Of a stretch of DNA of 64,000 nucleotides, positions 1-10,540 are shown in pieces. The stretch's first letter is position 1. Each line of letters starts with the position of its first letter. The notes under the pieces are model-generated. The model saw only the letters and a program-made list of their open reading frames with translations. It did not search any database and was not told the origin of the DNA. This DNA comes from Opisthocomus hoazin (lineage: Eukaryota; Chordata; Aves; Opisthocomiformes; Opisthocomidae), in the NCBI RefSeq assembly GCF_030867145.1, contig NC_134420.1:7305823-7369822 (forward strand), written 5' to 3'. Both the position numbers and the translations under genes were made by a program.

Positions 1-3000
1 GAACCAAAACTGTGGAACACACTTTCTTTTTATGTTGCCGACTTGCAAGGAGAGACAGTAACTGTAGATTCAGAGGCAGCCTGCTCTGGAGCTCAGAGCC
101 AGGCTCAGTGAGCTGATTTGGGACGGGTGTGCTGTTCCTTACGTCTTGGCTTTCGTCTCTCCTGTTCGGAGATCAGACACCGTTTGGCTGTCTCCGAGGT
201 GCACTGTAAGGATGCGTTTGTTAAGGCTATACAGAAAAAGCATATCTCTTTCAAACATAACACTCACGGTGACACAAAGGTAAGCTGCCAGATCTGTACA
301 GCGCAGCTGTCCTGCCAAGGAGGTGTACGAGAGGAGTTTGATGAGCCTTGACCCAGAGCTTACTTGAGTCATGAGAAGGGTACTGCCTGCCCCCACCATA
401 CAGCTCTTCTGGTGTTGGATGAAGCCTATGAGAAATATTTTACAAAAGCAAGTATCATCTGCTTGCACGTGTGTGGTTTGTAGGCAAAACTGACACTGCT
501 TCTGAGCATTGACTTCTCAATGCATTGTGAGGAGTTGTTGGTTTATCTTTTATCTCTGTTTAAGAGGAGTTTCTTTAATCACAAAGGCTGCATTTAGAAA
601 GTTGGGCTGCAAAACTTTACACCTTTTCAAGAGTTGCTCTCCATTTTGCTGCACAGCCATCAACCAAGTCTCCTTCCTCCCTGGGCACATGCACACATCT
701 TGCAGCCTGACATCCTCAGCAACATTCACCTGCTCTCATTGCCATACTGGGGATGTGAATGATTACTGCTTTGTAATTATTTTTTTTAATGACTCTTTAG
801 ACCATTTTTCTTCCTTAAGCGCTCTGCTGGGGCGGGGGGGGAGAGAGGGAAGAAATCCTAAAATTCTGGAAAATACAAGCAGGATCATGCATAAACTTTG
901 TATTGTTAGTGTAGTCGTTTAAGAAATTATCTATAAAGTATTTTTTAAAAATTAAGTAAAAAAACTAGTTTGAAATGTTTTCATGCAGATGTGTATGAAA
1001 TGCTAACATGCTAAACGTCAGAAAATAGAGAATTGTATTCAAACAGCTTAATAACCCAGTGTTTGTTAAATGGGTAATTCATCACATGAAGTCTTGAAAA
1101 AGACTTTAATGGTTTTGTCTTATTTTTGGATATTTGGGGGGGGTAAGTGCTTTATGAGGAATAAATTTCTTATTTTTTTACCATGTATAGCTGGAACCCA
1201 GCCTAAAAATATTACAGAGAAGAAAAGACTTCTTTTCCTATTGTATCTTTTCTCCTAATTTAACCTGTTTCATTTTCAGCTATAGTTATTGTAGTGCCTG
1301 GTCTTGTTGCTCTTACATATTCCTTGCAGTAGCAGAAACTCCATTGAGTTTTCAGTCTTAACAACAGACTTAAAGCAGCATTTTACAGCTCCTCTCTTCA
1401 CCTCTAAACCAGAAGTTCATTTCATACTGGCATCCAATTCTGAGGTGGCTTTTACAACTGTAATAAAATAATAACTGTAGGTAATTCCCTTGCTATTTTG
1501 CTAGCAGCCAAATACAAGTCCTACCAAATATTATAAATAAAAGGATAAATTTGGAATTGGCAAGCTTGCCAAATAAAACATTACCTGAACAGGGCCATGA
1601 ATTTTAAACTGAAATGTAGCAGCAATGAATATAACCCTGACACATGGAAAAACAAAAGCCTTTTTTCTTGTCTAGATGTCTCTTCAGTACATGCTACCTA
1701 AAATGTCATTCCTGTAAAAAGTGGAAACATTCTCTGTATCAGCCATACAACAACATCAAGGGGTTCCACACTTTTAAATTAACCTTTTTCTTTATGTTAC
1801 GGAGGCACAGCTCCATTAGCAAGGTCTCCCGTCATACCACAATTCATTTCTCCAGCTTCTCACGCCCTAGACCTTGTGCTCCTCTCCTATTCCAAAGCCT
1901 TGTCCAGGGCTTGGGGTGGCATGAAGGGCTTCCTTCAGGGCTCCAGTGCTCCCACTGAAACAGCCAAAGCTTCCACACCTCCCAGAGGGCTTCAGCTGTG
2001 AGAGAAGGACCTGGGTCCCAGATCTCTTGTGAATGAGACGTAGATTTTTAATAAAGCGCAAGACCAGATGATTCAGGTGTGGCTTCAGTTCCTAGTGCAG
2101 CGGTTTTGCAAGACTAAGGATGTGACAGACAGGCTAGTTTTCTGCTCAGGGAGACTGAGCCCACATTGCCACTTACTGCGAGAAATTGCTACACCTGCCT
2201 GATGCCAAATTTCCTCCTCTGTCAAACAGCCTGAGCAATTGATGTTGAAATCTGACCCTAATTACTAAATCTTAAACCATTCCACCCTGCTTTGCTCTCC
2301 CTAAGGGCCGAGAGTCCTCTGACATTACCCACCTTTTCTTCCTTTACTTCTCATGCGTTCTCCCCCTGACCAAGTGGATACTTCACTCAGTTGAGGCTTT
2401 GACAAAGTAAGGCTGATTTTTCCACATTCAGCGCTGAGCTCCCTATTAGCAGCGCTGACTTCAAGTCAGTAGCTTGAGCTTTGACTGAAGCTCCTTGCGT
2501 GGAAGGAAAGCTCCCGGGGACCAGCTCCCCTTGCAAAGCGTAACAGCATGAAAGCACTGACCGCTTTTGCAAAACCTTATAATGATTTTGTGAAGTACTA
2601 CCATTCCAGCAATTGTATGTATTGCATATAAATGAGACAATTAAAATGTATTAAATTGTTTTAGAACCATCAAGTGACACTGGAGCCTTCTAAATTAAAG
2701 ATACAGTGAACCTTCAACACTAATGACAAGGATGATATAATGGGCTATTTTTTGGATGTAAAATTGGCAACTACAGAAACGTGGTTAAAATTATCATACT
2801 TGTGTACTGAAGTAATGTACTGATGAATATGTGCTGTACTAAATAGTAAAAATGATTTCTCCCAGGCAGTTAAACACATTTGCAAATATTCAAGGGGGTT
2901 TTCCCCCCGGCAATATCAGAAATTTAGCTTTAGCATTTTGCATAGTTTCTATACTAAATACCACTCCTAGAACAAAAGTGTTTGTATACTGTATATAAAT

Positions 3001-4096
3001 CATTTTGGTCTGCATGGCCTTTAGCCTATTTGCTTTTTAAACTATTATTAAGAAGTAATGCTAGACACACACCATCTGAAACACAATATATTTGGTCTAC
3101 AGTATTTCACACGGGAAAATGAGTTTCATATTTTCTTTCAAATCACTTGTGTTCCTGTGATTACATGGACGGCATATGGCGAGTTACACTTTTCCAGACA
3201 AACGTCTGGATCTGTAACATGCATCTGCTGAGGACTGTCTTCAATCATGTAAACGCTGTAAAAAAAAAAAAAGTGTGGGTCTTGCTCTTAAATTCTCCTG
3301 CATCAAACCAGATTTTGATTGTGCTGCAACGTGATGTATTCATGTCTTTGTCATATAACTAAGACCTTTTTTTTTTCCCCCTGCAGTTGTCAGTAAACTT
3401 TCTTCTTGAATTTTGTCAAATTTCAAGACAGAAACTGTGTAGCAAAATAAATGGGGGTACTTCTCAGAAAAAGCGTCAGAGAAAGGGAAGAAGATACAAG
3501 GTCTTTCTTCAAGACATTTTCCTTTAGCAGCAAGTCTTCAAGTTACAGGGAAGATACCCCTGCAAAGGATACTCTGTATTTTCCAAGATCATAAAAATTT
3601 AAAAATAATTTTGGGGGAAAGTTACATAGGCTTTAACAACTTCATATTTCATCGATCATGTTCTCCAGCAGGCAGGGGAAAATGGAAGGTTGATGAAAAG
3701 AAGTGGGCCAATTTCCACTCTCTTATTTCTGAAGCCTCAGTAATAAGATGATGATTTATCCCAGCCAATACCTCTTGCTTACTGTCTTCAACTGATCTTT
3801 GCCTTCAGCAAAGTACTGCCGTGGGACAGCCATCATTCTTCTGGATACTACACTGGGGGCAGATGCCCCTTGGCGCACCTAAGTTTCTAGCGGGAATCTA
3901 GGACTGCTGAAATAAGCCTTCTTTGCTGGGGTGGGAGGACACTGCTAGATCATTATTTCCTTGTAATTTTACAATATTTCCATGTTCGAAGACAGAATGA
4001 CTCTTTTGTACTGTGATTTCACAGTTTTCATGTGTACTGTCTGGCATGCTGGCTGGCTGTTTTAACGTGTTTTCTCTTTTCCCTTTCATTATGAAG
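1..4096 (+). other. BBOX1: BBOX1 intron, 5' part of window
   Basis: AT-rich DNA upstream of the first BBOX1 exon seen here. I searched it for the preceding BBOX1 coding segment (the part ending just before the conserved T-W-Q-V) and did not find it, so this stretch is read as intron. It has only short open frames full of shadows, short A and T runs, and no recognisable repeat family or RNA gene. Confidence 0.6.
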
Positions 4097-4202
4097 ACCA
4101 ACTTGGCAAGTGCAAGACAAAGCAGATGCTAACAACGTGGCTTATACAACCGGGAAACTATGTTTTCACACCGATTATCCTGTTCTGCAGCATCCACCTG
4201 GG
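4097..4202 (+). CDS. BBOX1: BBOX1 exon with HxD iron ligands
   Basis: The acceptor is the AG at 4095-4096 after a pyrimidine-rich tract; the donor is GT at 4203 (GGGTAAGG context). The exon is 106 nt: one base completing a split codon, then 35 codons ending H-P-P-G. It contains T-W-Q-V-Q-D, N-N-V-A-Y-T-T-G-K and F-H-T-D-Y-P, so it carries two of the three iron ligands. Confidence 0.95.
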
Positions 4203-7200
4203 GTAAGGTGAATCTACTGACTTTTTCACAACATAAAAGGGGAAAGGGAAATGTTCCTATAGTGTGAAATATAATTAGTGTTCAGTGACTCCGAATTCTG
4301 ACTTAAAAGAGCAATGTAAAATAACAACATATTAATCTGCATATAACAATCTACAGACATATGGGTATGCAATATATACATTATAAGTTCTGCATAACAA
4401 GCCCATTATGTATGCCATAATTTTCAGATGGAAACTCACAAAGTATTGACAGTATTACCATATGAGAAAGCATTAAGGTCCTGTATGTGCTTTTAATGCT
4501 GCCTTCATTATGTTGAAGAAGTTAGGTGTCTACATGCTGTAGTCAAGTTGTGGCATCATAGGACATGCCTGTTGTCCTCAGGAGGAGACCGTATTTGGAG
4601 AAATATAATTAAGATGTTATGTTCTGGTTTCTATAATTTGATTTAATTTAGACTCTTATCTGCCCTTTCATAACTGGACAAAAAAAGGACATTTTGTAAA
4701 GCTGTCCAACAACCACAGAAAATACATTTTCACCTAGTCTCTGTCATATCAAAGCCTAATCCACATAATTCACCAGAGAACTGAAAAGTAGTATGGACAG
4801 GTACAAAGGAACAAAGATATATGATTCTATGTGCTTTCATAGGCTCCTAGAAATTTATGCCAGAAGGCATCAGTAGATCATACCGTCTCATTTTCAATAC
4901 ACCACAGGCTTTTCTTTTTTAGCCACTTTGCCCTGTATTGAGCCAAATAGCTTCTCTGGCCAAGACACCTTTCAGAGAAGCGTTAATCTCGGTCTGAAGA
5001 TGTCGGTTTGGAGCATATGCCTCTTTCCTTGGACCTTCCTTCCAGCAGTTAACCCCCACCACTGTGGAAGTACTTACGCCCTCCCATTAAATCAGCTCTC
5101 AGCTGCCTTCACGATAAGCTGAGCAGCCTGAGCTTTGTGAGCTGCACAGAAAGACATTTTTCCAGCAGGTCCCCCAGTCCAGGGGCATCTTCCCCTAGAC
5201 TCCTTCATCACTACACTCTTTGGACTGCAAGGTGTCTCGCTCTTCCCAGCCAGCACGACGTCAGGTGCTCCCCAGAAGTAATGGGCCAGGGTCAGTGTCA
5301 ACAGAAAGATTTCACTTACAGCAGGGAGTGCAAACCAGCCCTGAAAACTATGTGAGTCTCAGTGTCCAAGCCATCAGCAGACCTTGCCCAAGGCACCAGG
5401 GACCACGCTTCCCTCCATGGTTTTTGAAACCGACATCAGTCCTCAAGTGAATGTGAGCAACAGTAATAGAACAGCATTGGCCATCATCAGGCATTACAAG
5501 ACTCTGGGGCTGGAAAGAGCAAGGAAAAACACCCCGAAAACCCCCAAAGAACAGCCTTCCAGAAGCACTGCATCAACCACAGAGAGTGAGGATGCTGTTT
5601 CATGAGTTCAATGTGTTTATGACCAGGAGGAATACAGAACTCCAGGGGCTAGCTGTCCAGATTAATGGGTAAGAGAAGCGTAACCCTGGCAAAGTTTGCA
5701 TCTACAAGCTTCGTACCTACAACTTCCTCTTCTCGCGTTGTGGAGTACTTTGTATCAGTTGTTTCTATAATTAAACAAAAACCCAATGTGAGTTATCCAC
5801 AAGTAAGCACATCAAATACTTCACATTAACATCACCTATGAAAATAATTTAGATGCTGTTCATTAATGAGGAGTAAGAATGGAACAGGGCTTCATTAATA
5901 GATTTCAGTTTCCCCCTTCGTGACCATTATCAAGGTCTGTGGGATCCAGCTCATGAGGGGATTCTGGGACAAACCCTGTTCTCTGCTCCTCTTTCTTCTC
6001 CTGTTTTTTTTTTGTGTTTGTTTTTTCTCCTAACAGTCCTAGAAATAATTCACCATCATGGAACAGAAAAGTGAACACTGTTACCATTGGTATGACAGAC
6101 GTATTTTGTGTAGTTGGGCTGAGATGAACGGTCACACTTTGTGGGATGCTGGGCTGCCTAATGCCAAGGGCACTTTTACTGCCTCTGTCAGCAGCTCAGA
6201 TTTACACTGGTGCAACCAAGAGCCGAGGTTAGGATTTCTGCTCTGTCTTACGCCTTGGCAATTTCACTGGGAAGAGAAATGAAACTGTCTTAATCCTACT
6301 TTATGATAGAGACACTGGGCCTGTTGCCTTCTACCAGAGCCACCTTCTCCCCTCTGTGAGCAGGCAGGTCACAGTAAGCTTTGTCTGCAAGAGAAAACTA
6401 ATCCTCCTTGTTGGGATAAGACTGCAGTGCATTTAAAATTATACGACTGCCGCAAAGGGGGACTCAAAGGAAAGAAGCGAGACCAGAGCTTTGCAGTTGA
6501 CTCACAGGTTACAAGCATTAGAAGATACCCCAAATGGGGTGGATTTATGAACACGCTACTTTAATTTTCTGCCTGTGTGATAGTGGTGGCAGAGGGCTGT
6601 GAAGCTGCAGTAATGGGAACTCAGTCTTTTGCTGAAAAACAAAAAAAAAAAAAAAAAAAAAAAACAAAAAAAAAAAACCAGAAACACAGGTATGAGGGAA
6701 CTGATACTAAAGAATTGTTAAATATGCAAGCTGCTGCTTCTCATAATGAGATGTTAATTCATTCCAGGTTCAGTTTCTCCACTGTATAAAGCAAGCACCT
6801 GCAGGAGGTGAAAGTGAAGTTGTAGATGGATTTCACGTATCCAACAAGCTGAAGAAACAAAACCCTCAGGCGTACCAGATCCTGTCGTCTACCACTGTAG
6901 ACTATACAGATGTTGGGGTTGACTACTGTGATTTTGCTGTGCAATGTAAACAAAGGATTATAGAGTGAGTAGTTCCAACAACATCGAAAAATCAAGACCC
7001 TGTTGCATGGCAGATTACATGTTGGTAGGAGACGGTCTGCTCCTGCCACCTCGTGGGGAAACACTGGTTTAACTTGGTCTGTAGCTATTTGGGGTTTGGG
7101 TTTTTTTTGGGGGGGTTGTTTTTGGTTTTTGTTTGTTTGTTTGTTTGTTTTGTTTTTTTATTTGTTCTTCTTATTGTTTGGGGTTTGGGGTTTTTTTCTT

Positions 7201-9595
7201 TGTTTGGAATTTTTGCCAGCGTATGACTTGTTCTGTGCTTTGTACCACCACAGTGTAGTTTTCCTTGCACTAGCAAGGAGTGATGGTAATTAGAGCAGCT
7301 CCTGGGTACAGACACAGGTTAGTAGCAGCTAGATCCGTTACTAAATTCCAGCCAATGTACATCTGTATCGTGCCAATGAAAGGTCATAATCTGAAGCATT
7401 CATACTATAAAAAAGATCAAAAGCAAGTTTTCATAATTGCTTCTGAATTTAAAAAGTTTATTATTCTACAATTCAAGAGTATAGAATATAGATTTCTGAG
7501 CAAATTAAGTGTCTACGCCTTCTCCTGATTATCCCTTTTCCTAGTTCATCTTAATTATCAAAAGCCAACCCAATAACAATCTGAATTTCACTACGGGAAC
7601 ATACTGAAATTTCAGCAGGAGAGTTCAGCTGTTGTTTAACCATGTTAAAATGTTTCTGTAACAACTTAATACATTCCTTTTCCTTTCCTTCTCTGTTTTA
7701 CAGTGTGGATTCCAGAGGCCAAGCAGTTCGCATCAATTATAATAATGCAACAAGAGACACAGTGTTTGACATACCAGCTGAAAAAGTGAGGCCATTTTAT
7801 GCAGCTCTAAAGGAATTTGATAATTTATTGAACAGTGCTGAAAATAAGTTTACTTACAAGCTGAAACCAGGTCAGTAAGTTGCTTCTCCTTGCAATCATT
7901 TTTCACATGTTTTTGCTAACAGTCAAAACACTTAAGCATTGTTAGCACTGGTATTCAGAGGAAATTCCAGTCCTTCTGTCACCTGTTTTATTTCATACTG
8001 CTTCCTTACATTCATCTCAGATTTCTTTTGCCATTGTTACACTATAAAGAAAAAAAAAAAGGCAGGAGGGATAGAGCCTGGCTATTGATCAGTCCAATGT
8101 ATCTTTATATTACACCAAAACCCCATCCCACATAGGAAATCGTAACTTGTCATATCGGTAGCAGCCCAGTTGAGACACGCCGTGTGTAAGACTGCTGTGC
8201 CATCCCACTTCAGCGTCTGTTCGTTAAATGATACATGATCACATACTTTTTTCCTCTGCTTCATTTGATGCTTTGGGCTTTAAAACAATATTAGTGGGAC
8301 ACCTTCCCAATGGCTGCAGGAGTTGCACAACATCTAGAAGATGATACAGATACATAAAGTGCATAACACCGAAGGAAGCTGAGCAGCACCTTGGGGAATT
8401 CAGTTATCGTCTTTGCTTACACACCGAATGCCAGCGTAACGCTGGATGAATTACCGAAGGCCGCTGCTGCTGTGCTGCTTTTCTGGGTGGCCTATGCAAG
8501 ACATCTGGAGGCAGATTTGCAGAAGTGCTGGATGCTCTAAATTTCAGCTAGAGTTGTACAGGGCTGTTTTTTGAACATAAAACATGCTAAAGAAATGCAC
8601 TTTACTTTTTAAAAGTCAGTCCATGCATCTATTTAACTACTTTGGCCTTATTCTCTGTTCTTTCATTCCCCAGCTATAAAATAAAGATATGGATAGTCCC
8701 TCATCTCTCAAGAGATGTTACAAAAGTAAATTCATTAGTGTATCTGACTGCCTCGTGTACTAAGTGTCTTTAAAATGTCTACGAGCAAATGAATCTCTCT
8801 CTTTTGGAAACATGCAACAAAATAATTTATAAGATCACATAATAAATGGTAAAACAAAGTACCTCACGTTACATTAGTACCATCCATCCCATCAATTAAG
8901 CACCAAAATGGTGGTAGAGGGGAGGGGAAGAAGGAAAGAAAGACTAGAAGGTTAATTAGAGATTTATCGTAACACTGCCACACAAGGAATAAAAATTAAT
9001 TAAGGCGAGCATGGCATTTTATGTGATTTCCTAACTTTCAATGGCTTGACTTTGTTCTCATAAAATTCTTGTAACAGGGGTTGTAAAGCAGGATGTGGAT
9101 AGTACAAATAGTACCAGACGGATCAAACAAAAATCATCCCAGTGGCTTTCACCCTTTTTATCCTTCGTGTGCATTTGCCGTAGTCACCTTTCCCCTCAAG
9201 GCCTGCTGACTCCTGGTTATACAAGAAAAGATGCAGAGGTCGAAAGGGACCTGCCCTCTATGGTTGAGAATGACCAGCTAAATTAAAATTACTGTGGTGT
9301 TGCTGTATATCTCCAGCTGAGCTTCTTGAAATCATTGCTCCCTAACTGCTGATATAAATCTACCTCCATGTTGTCTGTTTGAAGGAACCAGCTATAACAT
9401 ACCAAATGTTAAACTTCGTGCAATCTCTTTATAGGAGACATAGTGACGTTTGATAACTGGCGCGTGCTTCACGGTCGCCAAAGCTACCCGTCGGGATCAG
9501 AAGTGACTCGTCACCTGGAGGGTGCCTATGCAGACTGGGATGTGGTCATGTCAAGGCTCCGGCTCCTCAGGAAGAGGGTCCTCAACAGGGACTGA
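4097..9595 (+). CDS. BBOX1: Gamma-butyrobetaine dioxygenase, C-terminal exons (gene partial at 5')
   Basis: BBOX1 hydroxylates gamma-butyrobetaine to L-carnitine, the last step of carnitine synthesis, using Fe(II), 2-oxoglutarate and ascorbate in the cytosol. Four exons (4097-4202, 6768-6964, 7704-7870, 9435-9595) join in phase to about 209 codons plus stop and match human BBOX1 from about residue 180 to the end. Visible family residues, by human numbering: Trp181 and Tyr194 of the aromatic cage for the trimethylammonium group, the iron ligands His202 and Asp204 (F-H-T-D), the third ligand His347 (V-L-H-G-R), the 2-oxoglutarate-binding Arg360 (T-R-H-L-E-G) and cage residue Tyr366. The zinc-binding N-terminal domain lies upstream of the window. 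All splice borders are GT/AG and no frame break is seen. The identification rests on sequence recalled from the family; I am very sure of it. Confidence 0.96.
4835..4990 (-). repeat. Ancient CR1-like LINE fragment
   Basis: The + strand reads like the reverse of an old CR1 3' region: a cataggctc-type start, an 'agaaggcatcagtagatcat' block, then 'cacaggcttt', 'cctgtattgagccaaatag' and 'cctttcagagaagcg'. The order agrees with old reptilian CR1 but many positions have changed, so the limits are approximate. Confidence 0.5.
6639..6678 (+). repeat. A-rich simple repeat
   Basis: Two long A runs separated by single C bases. It sits inside the BBOX1 intron about 90 bp before the exon starting at 6768. 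No target duplication or gene-like sequence was seen next to it, so I do not call a processed copy. Confidence 0.8.
6768..6964 (+). CDS. BBOX1: BBOX1 exon, central jelly-roll part
   Basis: The acceptor follows TTCATTCCAG and the donor is GTGAGT at 6965. The 197 nt encode Q-F-L-H-C-I-K-Q at the start, G-G-E-S-E-V-V-D-G-F in the middle and Y-T-D-V-G-V-D-Y-C-D-F near the end, all collinear with BBOX1. The exon ends two bases into a codon completed by the first base of the next exon. A long A-rich tract (6639-6678) lies about 90 bp upstream in the intron. Confidence 0.95.
6965..7703 (+). other. BBOX1 intron
   Basis: Contains a T/G-rich low-complexity block at about 7090-7205, including a short (TTTG)n run near 7130-7155. 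No coding exon is visible. Confidence 0.75.
7090..7205 (+). repeat. T/G-rich low-complexity tract with (TTTG)n
   Basis: Alternating T runs and G runs with about five TTTG units. It generates spurious hydrophobic open frames on the + strand (runs of F, L, G and W) which I reject as genes. Confidence 0.8.
7704..7870 (+). CDS. BBOX1: BBOX1 exon, R-I-N-Y-N-N-A-T-R-D segment
   Basis: The acceptor follows CTGTTTTACAG; the donor is GTCAGTAAG at 7871. The 167 nt encode G-Q-A-V-R-I-N-Y-N-N-A-T-R-D-T and R-P-F-Y-A-A-L-K-E-F, strongly conserved BBOX1 segments, and end one base into the glycine codon of P-G-D. Phases fit both neighbours. Confidence 0.95.
7871..9434 (+). other. BBOX1 last intron
   Basis: AT-rich intron. 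No repeat family is recognised with confidence and no conserved frame is seen. Confidence 0.7.
9435..9595 (+). CDS. BBOX1: BBOX1 terminal coding exon
   Basis: The acceptor is AG at 9433-9434. The exon reads D-I-V-T-F-D-N-W-R-V-L-H-G-R, which gives the third iron ligand, then T-R-H-L-E-G-A-Y-A-D-W-D-V-V-M-S-R-L, and ends R-V-L-N-R-D with TGA at 9593-9595. The length after the histidine matches the human C-terminus closely. Confidence 0.96.
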
Positions 9596-9950
9596 GCTTT
9601 CTTCTAACTAGAATGAGCAAAACCTAGATTGTCTAACCTCAGGAAAAAAAAAAAATAATAATTGTGAAAATCGTGTTTTCTTTCAGAAACTAACATAATG
9701 AATTTTTGAGTTCCCTAAGCTAAGAAACCTGTTGCTCATAACAATTTAAGATTTATCTGTGCCTTGGTCATTGAATCTATAAAATGCATTGCTACCTCTG
9801 TCAGTTTATTTGCTTTTTAAAATCAGTGCGCAAAATGGCTTGAAAGATTATCACCTGGGGTGACTGGGTGTCACAATGCCTTAGTTTTCCTCTACAAATA
9901 CACCTGCTCTGCCTAGAAAGCTCGGAAGGGAGCATCAAAAAGGAGCTTAT
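9596..9950 (+). other. BBOX1: BBOX1 3' UTR (start)
   Basis: Sequence after the BBOX1 stop. No canonical AATAAA occurs before the CR1 at 9951. The first good candidate is AATAAA at 11400-11405, which would make the 3' UTR about 1.8 kb and place the CR1 inside it. This is inference only. Confidence 0.4.
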
Positions 9951-10540
9951 CACAGAATCACAGAATGGTCGGGGTTGGAAGGGACCTCTGTGGGTCATCT
10001 AGTCCAACCCCCTGCCGAAGCAGGGTCGCCTACAGCAGGCTGCAGTGGACCTTGTCCAGGCGGGTCTTGAATATCTCCAGAGAAGGACTCCACAACCTCC
10101 CTGGGCAGCCTGTTCCAGTGCTCCATCACCCTCAGAGGGAAGAAGTTCTTCCTCATGTTCAGATGGAACTTCCTCTGCTTCAGTTGGTGCCCGTTGTCCC
10201 TTGTCCTGTCGCTGGGCACCACTGAAAAGAGTTTGACCCCATCCTCCTGACACCCACCCTTGAGATATTTATAAGCATTTATTAGGTCCCCTCGCAGCCT
10301 TCTCTTCTTCAGGCTGAACAAGCCCAGCTCCCTCAGCCTCTCCTCGTAGGAGAGATTGTTCCAGTCCCCTCATCATCCTCGTAGCTCTCCGCTGGACTCT
10401 CTCCAGTAGCTCCTCATCTTTCTTGAAGTGGGGAGCCCAGAACTGGACACAGTACTCCAGATGGGGCCTCAATAGGGCAGAATAGAGGGGGAGGAGAACC
10501 TCCCTCAACCTGCTGGTCACACTCCTCCTAATGCACCCCA
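9951..10540 (-). mobile_element. CR1 LINE 3' fragment
   Basis: The + strand begins with the reverse of the CR1 tail (CACAGAATCACAGAATGG) and continues through the typical GGGACCTCTGTGGGTCATCT block. On the minus strand it encodes relics of the CR1 reverse-transcriptase C-terminus, such as [24 protein letters not shown] and [12 protein letters not shown]. The frame is broken near 10350, where a short insertion separates the two parts. It is 5'-truncated, as usual for CR1. Confidence 0.95.

Larger units (their letters stand above)
4203..6767 (+). other. BBOX1 intron with old CR1 relic
   Basis: Intron between two BBOX1 exons. Apart from the degenerate CR1-like stretch at 4835-4990 and the A-rich tract before the next exon, I see nothing that looks coding. 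The open frames around 5130-5605 lack similarity to anything I know. Confidence 0.7.

Noticed and set aside
7003..7293. Hydrophobic 96-codon frame
   Set aside because: Translation of the T/G-rich tract inside a BBOX1 intron.
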